This document shows, one piece after another, positions 24,688 to 35,599 of a stretch of DNA of 64,000 nt. A program made the translations under genes and the position numbers. The stretch is from Sporobolomyces roseus (lineage: Eukaryota > Basidiomycota > Microbotryomycetes > Sporidiobolales > Sporidiobolaceae): assembly GCA_016617785.1 (NCBI GenBank), contig JADILM010000011.1, positions 434,001 through 498,000 of the forward strand. Reading direction: 5' to 3'. The notes under the pieces are model-generated. The model was not told the DNA's origin, ran no database searches, and saw only the letters and a list, made by a program, of their open reading frames with translations. Every line of letters starts with the position of its first letter. The stretch's first letter is position 1.

Positions 24688-25707
24688 ATGGCTGTACGTG
24701 GAGTAAAGGTGTATCTCTATGTGACTAGCACTGACACACTTCTGCCAACCTACAGATTCAAAATCAACTCACTTTCCTCCTTCTCCTTCTCGAAATCGCG
24801 ACTTTCGCTATCCTCATCGTTAGTTGATACTCTCGCTTGACCTCGACTAGCTTCCTAGACCTCTACTGTACCCCTTCCAAGGGTCCAGCACGTCGAACGA
24901 GTCGTGCAGAAGGAGTCAGTTGCTGATGACGCATGTTGAATCTTCTCCCTCTTTTCAGGTTCCTCTTCCTTTCACCTGGAGGCGAGCTCTCTTCAAGACT
25001 ATCGCAGAGTCTCGTGAGCTCACTGGAACTGTCAGCTCCTCTCTCATAGCTGACGTTCTATCGTCGTGTCCACAGAAATCATCGCCAAGGTGCAATACGG
25101 TCTCAAGATTACCTTTATCTTCGTCGCGCTGTTGTTCGTGGATGCTGTCAACCAAATGCTCAAGATTCAACGTGAGAAGGAAGTGTGAGTCTGACATTCT
25201 CTTCGAATTTAGGTCGGTCAAGTTTAAGCGAAACTGACGTTGTTGAACCTTCGAATGATGTAGCATGCACGAGCAAGGTACTGTACAAACCGACTTGAGG
25301 TCGCAAACTGACTACAGAAGTCGAAAATTCCTTGCTGGTGCGTTTCATTCGAGGTGATGGAATCTCTTCTGTTTGTGCAGAGTACTGATTTCCACCCGTG
25401 AACTTGGCACAGAACGCAACTTCTACCTTCACGGATTCACTCTCTTCCTTTCCCTTATCCTCTCGCGAGTCTACTCGCTCGTCCTCGACTTGATCAAGGC
25501 TCAAGAAGATCTCGCAATCATCAAATCTCAGGTAAATCCGCTCTCTTCTTTTCACTCTTCTCTCGCAGGACAGCAGTACTGAAGTTGTCTTTGCTTGTAT
25601 AGTCTGGAGATCTCAACGCTGCCAAGGCCGCACCTGCTGCTGGAGACCGCGTCGATTCGAACCGAACAAAGGTTACCACCACTACTACCGACAAGAAGAC
25701 CAACTAA
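24688..25707 (+). CDS. BAP31/Yet-family endoplasmic reticulum membrane protein
   Basis: The family acts in ER export and quality control of membrane proteins. Exon 1 carries only ATGGCT plus the first base context; the next exon gives IQNQLTFLLLLLEIATFAILIV, the first membrane segment. The family hallmark PLPFTWRRALFKTI follows, then a second membrane segment (YGLKITFIFVALLFVDAVNQM), a conserved charged loop (RSRKFLAEYLISTRELGTERN), a third membrane segment (GFTLFLSLILSRVYSLVLDL) and a short coiled C-terminus ending in KKTN, TAA at 25705-25707. At about 200 residues it is close to yeast Yet1/Yet3. No strong dilysine at -3/-4 is present beyond KKTN, which itself fits a KKXX retrieval signal. 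Confidence 0.87.
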
Positions 25708-25968
25708 GCTCCTGTCGAGACGCAACAGAGACAGACGGATGAGAGAGGCGCGGAAGAGCAGAGGAAGATAGGAAGTGCAAAATGGTTGGGGGATTTCAGC
25801 ATGTGCACAGTTTTGATTCTATATTTCGTTTCAAGTTGTCGTTAAGTTGCAGTACAAAAAAGATTCATCTCTGTTTCTTGTCTACTCTCGCTGTATACGT
25901 ACAAAGGCAATCATCGAAGGAGAAGAGATCAAGGGAGCGAGGTTATACGATTCAAAGGTTAATCTAAG

Positions 25969-28900
25969 CTACAAGTGAGAAATCGCTCCACGTAAACTAC
26001 CGATATCCACCAAATTTGCATCGTTGAACGTAGAACCTCCTCCAGCAGCTGTGAGAGCATTGAGAACCTCCTTGACAACTTTCGCATAACTCCTTTTCGC
26101 ATTCTCATCTCGGATCGACTGCACCAGGTAGAGGCAAGGTGAGCTTACGGGCAAGGAGAACAGAGTGGAAACCACGTACGGCAAGGTTACTACGCATAGC
26201 AGCGAGCATGTCTCGTAAGAGTCGCATAATGACGGTTTTCGAAATGAGAGGTTTGGCGAAAGGTGCAGCGGCGGAAGGTTGATGATTGACCATTTGAGCG
26301 GCATTGAAGAAAACGACTATGAAGGGAGGGAGACGAGGTCAGTTCAGGACGAAGGCTTGTCAAGTAGTGTCAGAACATACGTTTCAGAATATCGACTCGT
26401 CTGTCGAGTAACTCGAGTTGATCGACTTCGTATCGACGACTGGTCTGCGAGAATAGAGGAACGCTAGCGAAGAGAGGAGATAGCATTGAATTGTTCAGGA
26501 TCAACTCGGTGAAGATGTGTTGAGCGGTAAGTTTTGAAGAGACGATCGTCGAGAACCAGATTGAGAGGATCTCTTCGGTGCAAGACTGCGCGAGAGTGCA
26601 CATTCAGATCGACTTAAAAAGGAGAGATGTTGGCAAGGACGTACAGAGTAGATGGAATGATCGTTCCGGAGGATACGAATCGCGAGGAAAAGACTGATAT
26701 CGAGTCGTCCAAGTGGATCTCCAATTCGCTGAAACGAGTAGTTGCCGTATCGAAGATAGGAAGCCCAAGTCTGTCGAGCGAGCTCTCGTCAGCACAAATT
26801 ACAGGAAGGAGTAGAATGGGAAGGAAAAGCTCACATCGAGACCGTGAGAAACAAGAATCGCAATACAGCGAGTCCAGCATTCGACAACGTTCTCAGCGTA
26901 GCTTGCGCGGTCTCCAACTGTAGGACCACTGCCGACCGAGTTCCCGTAGATGTTTGAAACGAGGTGGAAGAAAGCCGGAGCGAGACTTGACTTGATCATC
27001 TGCATCCGAAGCTAAAACGTCAAGTCCAATTCTCAAGCTCAATAATGCAGAATGTACTCACCTCTGCGAAAGCTTGATCGCTATCTCGAGTAGCCTTTAG
27101 GGTGTCCGAGGAGTCGTCGGGAGGCGTCACAGCAGCACCTTGGACTCCGAGTAAAGCGTCGAGAGCTGGATCTTCAAAGTCGAACTCGTCCATTCCGTAA
27201 TCGTCTTGACTGTCTTGTTGTGCGGAAGTAACTTGTGCTGGAGGTGGCTGAGGTGGGTGTGCTGGCGAAGTAATCGAACCGAGAGCGGTTCGACGCAAAT
27301 CGAGGAAACATTCGATAGTCTTGAGGATCTCACGACCGATCATGGGATCGAGAGCGAGAGGAGACTGCAGTAGTTGGCTTGTCCAAGCTGTCGCGCGCAA
27401 AAGACGTTTAGGGTAAGAAAGAGCGAAGGATGAGAAACAAAAGAGCTCACCTGAATTGAGTAAAGCTGGATGAGGATAGCTCGTATCCTTCGACCCGGGT
27501 TTCTTCCATCGCAACGTGTCTTGGACCAACCGTAAAGCCATCGTAATCAGCAGAGCTCGAGGCCATAGCTGATCTCCCTTCGATTTATCCGTTTGCTCTC
27601 CTCGCCTCATCCAACTATCTTGAGCTTTCCTTTGCTTCTCGACGTCGATGTATTCAGTCTTGAGCTGCTGAACGATTCTTGCAAGCCATTCGAGAAGAGG
27701 CTGTATCGGAATCTCGAAATGTCGGAAAGCGAGAGCGTAGTATCGGATAGCTCGAATTGTCGTCTTGCGAGCATCTTCGTCTGTCTCCGAGAAAGTGGCG
27801 AGTTTGCTTGCTTGTTCGACCTTCTGTGAAGCTTGAGCAGGATGAAGAATGGCGAGAGTGAGGAGCAGAGAGTAGTGGTTGATAAGGATTGAATCGCTCT
27901 TCGTGAGTTCGGGAGATTGTCGAGTCCAAGCGGTCGTCATTGGAGCGAGACGAACGGACAGCCGGGTGAGCTGAGTCGATCGTTTGCGCTTCTCGGCATC
28001 GCTTGTCGAAGGTAGATTGTTGACTGCCGACTTGACGAGTTTCAAGAAGATTGCGAAAGCTGTGTCGGTTTCTACGTCGAACATGGTCTTGCCGAACTTT
28101 GCGAGGTCGACGAGGAATGAAGGGAAGTCGCCGACGGGCTCAGTCGAGAAGTTTGAGAGACGACGAGCTGCAACGAGGTCGAAGAGTTTGGCCAGGAGAT
28201 CGTCCTTTACGTCCACCTTCCACCCCCATCTTTCGACGAGGACGAGACATCGTGCGAAGAGGGTCCAGAGATATCGATCTCGTCGAGCGATGGCGGTACT
28301 TGAGATGTTGACATCTGAAGCGGCGAGGACAGTCGATTTGATCGAATCAAGAGTTCGAAGCATTGCTGGCCAATACGCTTGAAGACGAGGGGTCGAAGTC
28401 GAGATGCCAGAGGGTGAGAACTGAGAGATGGCACAGAGGAGCATGGTCGTAAGCGAGATGACTTCTCCCGCAATCGGTCCTCCCGTTCTCGCTTTCTCTG
28501 GCAAGGCGGCGAACGTCTCCTCCAGAACGACAGTCCACAGATCGACCTGATCGAATGTCGCATCGCCTTGAGACTCCGTTCTCGTAGCGAGACTAACCAA
28601 TCCAACCCAAGCCTCGACCGTTTCATCCTTGATGCTCGAATCCGCCGACTGACTCTCCTTCGCAACCTTCTTGAGCGTTTGAAGAGTTCTGTCGACACCA
28701 TGCTTGATGAGGCGGCGAACGAGATGGGTGACGAGTCGAGCGAGTCGACGAGAGTCGCCTCCTACGGCAGAGATGGTTCCAAGTCGAGCTGTGAGATCGA
28801 CAGCGTACCAGCCCATGACGATGCGAATCCTGGAGAGTGTTTGCTTGAGAGTAGCGGTCGTAGGGATGTTGTCTAGTCGAAGTTCGAGATGGTCGAGGTG

Positions 28901-31841
28901 CGATGCGAGAGCAGATCCGAACCTGTACTTGACGTCGGAGGAAGTGGACGAAAGGCGAGAGGAGATGAATGAGCCGAGGAAGCGAAGAGCTCGACTCGCT
29001 TCTCGACATGGCTCTGAATCCGAGTCGGATGAAGCGGCAGCCGAGATCGAGTCGAAGATGGCGTCGACGAGAGTGGGGAGCTGAGACTCGATTGTTTCGG
29101 GTGGTGCGTTCGAGTCGAAAGTGAAACCGTAAACATCGCAGGAAAGCAGGGAGGAGGAGGATGGGTGTAGGAGGGAGTAGAGATGACCATTGCGGATGAA
29201 GGAATCGGTGGAAGCGAATTGGATTCCAGAGGGGAGTTTTCGAATGTCGAAGTCTGGCGTGAACTTTCCGAATGAAGCCCAAAGCTCAGTATCCTCTTCC
29301 TTGTACGGCAGCTGAGATGGGTTCGCCGTAGCGGAAGCGCCGGCGATCGTAGCTGGCGGAGGTCGAAGGGGAGCAACAATCACGACATCGTCATTTTGGG
29401 ATTCCTCGAGCTCGTCTCGCATGCCAGCAAAGAGGAAGATTGATCGTTCCGTGTCGAGCGAGATAGATTTGACGGGTCGACGAGGTCCTCTTGAAGTAAC
29501 AGTTTGATCACCTTTCGCTCGACTATCCTTATCCTTCGTCCCTCCTGCCCGCCTCTGTTTCTCTTTCCCTCGCTTATCGACATTCTCTTTCCCTGTCCCT
29601 TTGCTGCCAGCTTTCCCTCCCTTCACTTTCGACTTCTTGCCCTTGACCCCTCCTTTCGTAGGTCTCCTCGCTCGTTTGAGGAACCGATCGACAATGTCCA
29701 CCTCGTCCTCCTTCCCTCCACCTCCTCGCTTCGGTGCAAAGTTGCGCATCCAAGCAGACACTGCATCGTTCTCTTGCTGTTCATCCTCTTCCGCTTCACT
29801 GTCTGTCCTATCCGGTTCTTCCCCCGATTCATCGGTGAAAGCATCCCCATCCAATCTCATAGGTTCATCCCGCATCCTCGCAACTGTTCGAATCTTGGCA
29901 CGATTCTTCCTAGCTTGTTCCGCCTCTTCGTCTCCCGAATTCGCTTCTGATCCCGATGAAAGTCCCATTTCCCGTTCTTTCTCCATCAGCTTGAGATCCG
30001 CTTTTGCCTTCTTGAAGAACACGGCGGGCAACATCGCTCCGAGTGCTCGTTCTCGCTTCGAGTCGAGCCGTAATCGAGATCGTCGAGACTTTGGCGATTC
30101 CTCCCCTTCTTCTGCCTCTTCTTCACTCCCTTCCTCCGAATCACTCGGTACTTCTGATTCTCCGTTGAGACTCTGTACTTCCACATCCTCCGATCCTGAC
30201 TCTGAGCAGGAAGGCATGGCGGGTAGGTTGAGGATATCGGCGTCGAGAGCGTTTCGACCTGTTCGTCCATCTCGAGCATGCACCGATTTCGAGGGTTTGC
30301 TCATTCGACGATTCGCATTCGCCGATACGTATGCTTGAGGTCGAGCTGGTGAAGAAGCGGGAGGTTCACTGTCCGCTCGAGCTGTCGTCGATTTGCTGTG
30401 TTTACTCGATCGATCTCCTTTGTTTGCTGAAGTACCGTTTCGTTGCTTCGAGGGACCGTGAACTCGGGATCGTTCTTTTTGCCGACGAGAAGCGGTGCCG
30501 GGAGAGGAAGAGGGAGGTTCACTTTCTGCGCGAGGTCGACGAGCAGCGTGAGCAGTCGAGGGACGGGAGGAAGTCTTGGTTTGGTTCGAATCGGTTCGAC
30601 GTCGAGGTTTTTGCGGTACGAAGAGTGGATTCGGTGGAGGATGTTTGGGAACGGCGAAACGAGAGTCGGGAGAAGTCCCTGCAACCAGCTTGATTAGCTT
30701 GAACCAGCAGAGAACGAAAGAAGCATGGAAACTCACCCTCTTTGCGTGACTTTGGTTTCCGTTTGATTCCGAGAGCTGCATCTGCTTGTCTTCCCATTCT
30801 CTCTTTCCTCCTAGCCTCCCTTTCGAGTATAGTCATACCATCTTCACTCTCCTCGTCTTCTGAGTAATCTCCAGTACTCGGTTGCGATTCCTTCGCTAGC
30901 CGTACCCTCCTCTCTTCTCCTGAGTCACCTTCAGCTTCCTCGACCAGCCATCCACCCAAATCATCTTTCTTCTTTCCAGCTTGCTCCAGCTTCTTTCGCC
31001 TGATCTCTTCGCTAGACAATTCGACCGCCTTTGGTCCAGCAACCACAGCTCCTGCCCATCCGTTCTTGAGTAAGCTCTTCGTATACTTGAACTGCTCTGT
31101 CGAGAAAGGTTTGAGTTGAGCGGCTGTACGAGTTCGGAAAGATCGACCGGCGGGAAAAGCTGGTTCTGGAGAAGGTGAAAGGACTGGGAAAGGTTCTTCT
31201 GCTGCGGGAGAGGGAGAGTGCCGAGGTGGCGTGGGAGAGCGTTCAATTGGGGGAGACGAAGAAGGAAGTCCGAGTGCGCTGGTAGGTTTCGGTCGAACGA
31301 TTTCGTCGAGAGGTTTCAGGGAAGAATCGGAACTCGCGGGAGAGATGGATCTTTGCTTCTTCCTTGTCGACTCGGGAGGAAGCGAGGATGTTCTACTAGA
31401 TATGCGAGGGTTGATTGGCGAGGAATGAATCGATTTGGGAGCGGAATCGTCAAGAGGTGAAGGAGAATGAGTTCTCTTGCGAGGTGTTTTTGGAGAGCGC
31501 TCGGAAAGTATTGGCCCATCCTCGATAACAAATTTCTTGGATCGTATAGGGCTCATAGCGAGCTATCAATCGAGCGTTGTCAGCTGAGAAAGGGAGTTGA
31601 AGAAAGAACGAGTAGAGCCTACCTCATCATCGCTCGATAGCGCATCTGTCGTAGCTTGCTGCTGTTCTCTGGCCTTTCCTTTACTCCTGTGTCCCACTCG
31701 CTCGATCCAGTAACCTTCTCCTCCTGATGCGGCCTCTGATTCTTCCCTTTCGCCGAAATCGCTGGTAGGGATGAGAGGCGAGTCGAATTGGTAGGGTACG
31801 CGTGACGATGAAGCTATTGGACTGTAAGGAGCATGCTCCAT
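25969..31841 (-). CDS. Mms22/Mus7-like replication-repair protein
   Basis: A very large protein runs from ATG at 31839-31841 to a stop at 25969-25971, with one long exon at about 27065-30680. The first third is disordered and charged with many Ser/Pro stretches. Within it, RTRTAAQLKPFSTEQFKYTK is the block that resembles the QL-HPY-type motif of Mus7/Mms22 proteins. The rest is helical solenoid sequence with no catalytic motif, ending in GSLRGAISHL. In yeasts Mms22 is the substrate adaptor of the Rtt101(Cul4)-Mms1 ubiquitin ligase at stalled forks. Total size near 1,800 residues and the disordered-then-helical layout fit. The assignment rests on that short motif and architecture, so an unrelated nuclear scaffold cannot be excluded. 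The C-terminal 1 kb is divided by several short introns whose junctions I did not fully fix. Confidence 0.6.
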
Positions 31842-32164
31842 ACGCCTTCTGTTGAGATTTGTCGATGTTGTTGGTGAGAAAGAGAGTTTCGTGACTTTAC
31901 GAATTTCGTGTTTGTCCTTTTCCGTTCACTTTGTTTCGCTTACTTCGACCTCTCATAGCTCTGTTAGCTTCACATTTGAGCTCCCGGCTCCTCAATCTAC
32001 GCGTTCGGTCCGAGACCCACTCTCTCGCTTCGATTCGCTTCTTGGGTTCTCTCTCCCGACCCACAGTCCGAACTGCCCTACAAGCTCGTCACAGCCGCTC
32101 AAGGAGTACCAGTACCGATCTCAATAGCACAGCAGACAAATCGACACATTTCGGCTCGACTAGA
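31842..32164. promoter_or_regulatory. divergent region upstream of the Mms22-like gene
   Basis: The 323 bp lie between the minus-strand Mms22-like start and a possible small plus-strand gene. The sequence is T/C-rich on the plus strand. No specific site was seen. Confidence 0.35.
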
Positions 32165-32411
32165 ATGGTTTTCGGAGATCTCTCGCTTCGTAAGTCCTTT
32201 CTACGCCGTCTCGTCGCGTTTTCTTGAGCTGACGGTATACACAGAGGAACCAAGATGCGCGCTGACTCAGGGTACTGTCCCAGATAGACGTTCTCACAAG
32301 CGGGGGAAGGATATTTTCTCGAAACAGGATTCGAAGATCTGGTTCCGAACGAGCTGCACCTTACAGTACGTGCTTCTCGGCGCACTGAAGGAATTCGAGG
32401 AACCGAGATAG
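32165..32411 (+). CDS. possible small gene of unknown function
   Basis: ATG at 32165 starts MVFGDLSL, and a good donor (GTAAGT at 32190) and acceptor (near 32244) follow. One joining gives a 63-residue protein ending at TAG 32409-32411. In another frame nearby (about 32340-32460), EIESKMDDGHGSGCSAS resembles the GHGG-type turn of hotdog-fold thioesterases, so the true gene may be a longer thioesterase-like one that I could not assemble. Treat the limits as provisional. Confidence 0.25.
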
Positions 32412-32891
32412 AGAGCAAGATGGACGATGGCCATGGTTCGGGATGCAGCGCTAGTGTGGTGAGTCGATAAAATTTTCATTCAACTTGGGACGAAACCGAG
32501 GGGAAGAAGGGGACGGAGTCAGTAGCGCTCTCCCGTGCTTGTCATTCGTTCTAGATATTGCCAGGTACATGCTGAAGATTGAAGATGGAACTCCAGCGAG
32601 AGGTCAAAGGCAGGTACTGAGAAAGCGACAGGAGGGATCGATCGATGAATCCGCATCTCGTCGTTCGCGTCAACGTTGACCTCGACTCGACGAGTCTTCT
32701 GAAGCGCATCAAGAACAAAGGCTCTAATCGACGTCCGTGCGAAACGAAGACTGAGAGCACCTGAATTTGAAAAGTACACGGACCCTTCCAATCCTTCGAA
32801 ATCCTCATCTTCCGGAATGCCCATCTCCATTTTCTTCTCTTCTCCTTCTTCCCTCCTTTCCCGCTTGAAATCTCCGTCTCTCAGGATCACT
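32412..32891. other. unresolved region
   Basis: Both strands have moderately long open frames here. A minus-strand frame at 32519-32827 reads LSLRFARTSIRAFVLDALQK, and a plus-strand frame at about 32647-32725 reads NPHLVVRVNVDLDSTSLL. Neither could be linked to a start, splice sites or a known family. It may contain exons of the small gene at 32165. Confidence 0.3.
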
Positions 32892-34293
32892 ATGCAACCT
32901 TTGAATGTTACACGAGATCTCGTCGTGAGTTCCTTTCTTCCCTTTCTTCCCCGTTTCACTCGACCCCACTCGCCCCTTTCTCCGCCACGTCTTCAACGCT
33001 AACTCGTAATGATTTTGTAGCACTTCCGCAAAGTGCCAGCTAAACATACAGCACTAGCAGCAGTAGCAACCTCTTTCATCAATCTCCTCGCTTCACCAGA
33101 TCACCCTTCCGCACAACTCCTTCGATCCGCCTTCCTTCCAGCTCTCACGGGTACTGACAGTCGACCGAAAGACCCCACAACTGGACAGAGCTACGATCGA
33201 CAACTTCTTGATTTGTTCCAGCGCCCTCCAACGATCACCCTCATTCAAGCGGTTCTATCGCAGGACCAAATCGAAGCGGCATGGAAAGGAGGAGAAGCGA
33301 GTACTATGATGAATACGATCGGAATCTCATTTCCTCTGCATCAGGAATTGGAAAGAGCAAAGAGCGAGGAACACAAAGAAGAGGTCGCAAATTTGAGCAG
33401 TGAGTTTGGGCTAGTTCATCTCTTTCTACAGTTAGCTGATCAATCTGGGTCACTAGTGATGGTGATCGCAACGGTCGCTCACGAACTGGCGCAGTGGATA
33501 TTTGTCAAGGCAAGCGGATTTCGCTGAATCCAATTGTGATCCAACGCAGGGAACTGATTGGATCTTTACCTCCGCTGACAGACACACGGTTATCACTACG
33601 CCGACGCATACTCAGAGACCGCTTCGCTACATACGACAAATACGAATGCGTCCATTTCGTCGATGCGTTCGAACGGTTCGATCCTGGTTCAGAGTCGAAA
33701 TAAAGACTATGTTGGATTCCGAGCGGTGATGGCTCTCTTAGGATGCGACTACGAGTTGCTTTCATATGCTATCGGTAAGTGTCACTCCGAGGCTCAGACT
33801 ACGTCGTTAGCAAAACTCAGCCCAGATCTCGAAAGTTCACAGGCGAGCGACAACTCGTGAAACGACGGTTTCCGACTCGACGATCTCCCTCTCTCACCCC
33901 TCCTCTTATCTACTATCTGATCGGCGACACTCCCGCTATCGTCGACGTGACCTCCTGGCCGCCAACAACCGTGAGACCACGTCTCTCGCTCTCTTTCTTC
34001 GATTCAACGTCGCTCATTGTGTTTACTCTCTAGTCCGGTTTCGTCCCACCGTTCAAAGAAGGAGATTCGATGTACGCCATCGCTTCCGTCCTGACACCCA
34101 GCGGAACGAGCAAGCTGCACGGACAATGCTTGATTTCGTCCTCTGACAACGCTTCTTCGATCGGAGGGATGTCCTCCCTCTCTCTCGTCGACAGCGCACC
34201 ACCAGTACCGCCGACAAAAGGATACAAAGTTGAGCAGAAGAGCAAAGACAAAGATGGAAACGAGAAGGCTGTTTACGATCCAATCTTCGCATG
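32892..34293 (+). CDS. protein of unknown function
   Basis: I do not recognise this gene. The model starts at ATG 32892 (MQPLNVTRDLV; an in-frame ATG at 32817 is possible), joins the exon from 33021 (HFRKVPAKHTALAAVATSF), then one with VIATVAHELAQWIFVK. To stay open, the next junction uses a GC-AG intron (GCAAGC donor near 33510, acceptor near 33582), giving THGYHYADAYSETASLH and DYVGFRAVMALLGCDYELLSYA. The last exons contain GDTPAIVDVTSWPPTT and GFVPPFKEGDSMYAIASVL, and the stop is at 34291-34293. HELAQW looks like half of a metalloprotease HEXXH, but the second histidine is missing. Coding character is good, while the exact junctions after 33780 are tentative. Confidence 0.5.
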
Positions 34294-35599
34294 AACGAAG
34301 CAGATCGTCTATGCTATACCCTATTCCCCGGCCGCTGTACACCTTACCTTCCTCTCTTCGTCAGCATTCCCTCTCGTCGTCCTTCTTTGTTATCGTTCCT
34401 CTCTATCAGTCTTTCGCCGTCTCTTTGTGCCTTCGTTTTTTGTTAGTAGAATCCCCCATCGCTTCGATACACACGAAATCATACCCATCGTTTTGCACTG
34501 TCGGATTACAGCCCGTTGGAGGTCGTTAGAGCTTCGCAGAGCCAAACCGTGATCGTTGGTAACGTTCTCGCGTCGCAGGATTATCGGGAAGATTGGCCGT
34601 TTTCACCTCGTTGCGAAACCGGCACGAGAAGACGAAGATGGTTCTTGGGAAGATCCTTGACCTCGTCGAGTGGTCTCGATGTATGAGCGGACGGAGGACA
34701 ACAGAGAACAAGATAGAGGTCCAAAGGAACGAGTTTTCGTAAACTGGAGAATCCTACGCAGAAGAGCATCGGAAGCTGAAACGGTAGCCGAATCAATCGA
34801 ATACAATAGCTTATTACAAGCTTTTAGTACGATCTTGTGCCCCTTGTAACCCACAAATTTCATTAGTCGGATCGTTTTTTGCGATCGACTTGTGGAGAAG
34901 AAAAGAGGGTGTTGAGTGAAGAACGAGCCATGCGAGGCAAGCAACAGAAGCATCAGCTCGTGTGAGAGAGAGCTACGGATACTGCAACATGAGCAGAACA
35001 GAGCAAGGGAGAGCGAGGAGGAGAACGATCCAGGGCAAAGAAACGAAGCAAGAGCGTAATCGACGCGGGAAGAACAGTAGATAAGAAGAGCTATAGTCAG
35101 AGAGTGTAGAGAGCTTGAATCTGCAGTTATTCGAAGCTGTGAAGCGGAAGGGAGGAGGAGGAGAGGAGGAAGAGAGGGAACCTTCCTTTTTCAGAAATCC
35201 CGCTGCCTTTGTTCATTTCTCTCCCCTTCTTTCCCTTCCCTTCCCTCCCACTTCACTCCACTCTTCAAGACAGTCTTCAAGGCGCAATCAAGCGTTTAAC
35301 TTAATCGTCAAAGGAAGGCCTACCCGTCTTCTCTCTGTGCAACTATTTCAATCTCTCTAATTCAATCAATCCAGACTCTACCACCATTTCTCCCGATCTT
35401 GAAGACCGGCAACCGCACCTTATTCGAATCTATACAGTACTAGCAGTACCCTACCTTCGTTGATCGCCCACCCCATCTTCTCTGTCGCCCTCCTTCTCGC
35501 TCTTCGTTCCCCCCTCTTGACCCCTTAAATTCGCCGACTGTCTCCAACCCTCCTTCTTCTATCCTACCGATACACTCCTCTCATACACAGTAGCCAGTG
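34294..35599. promoter_or_regulatory. long upstream region of CDC24
   Basis: This 1.3-kb stretch is the longest gene-free interval. The distal part has only unsupported minus-strand frames. The proximal 400 bp are strongly C/T-rich (for example about 35215-35265 and 35480-35580) and probably form a long 5' leader. No uORF or named binding site can be supported. Confidence 0.4.

Noticed and set aside
29601..30338. 245-codon plus-strand frame opposite the Mms22-like gene
   Set aside because: It mirrors the biased codons of the disordered, charged minus-strand coding region and has Ser/Arg-rich shadow composition without splice sites or a family match.
32519..32827. Minus-strand frame considered as KEOPS subunit Pcc1
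   Set aside because: LSLRFARTSIRAFVLDALQK only loosely resembles the Pcc1 C-terminal helix and no matching N-terminal strand was found upstream.
34603..34953. 116-codon minus-strand frame in the long CDC24 upstream region
   Set aside because: No domain, no plausible splicing partners and overlapping frames of similar length on the same strand.
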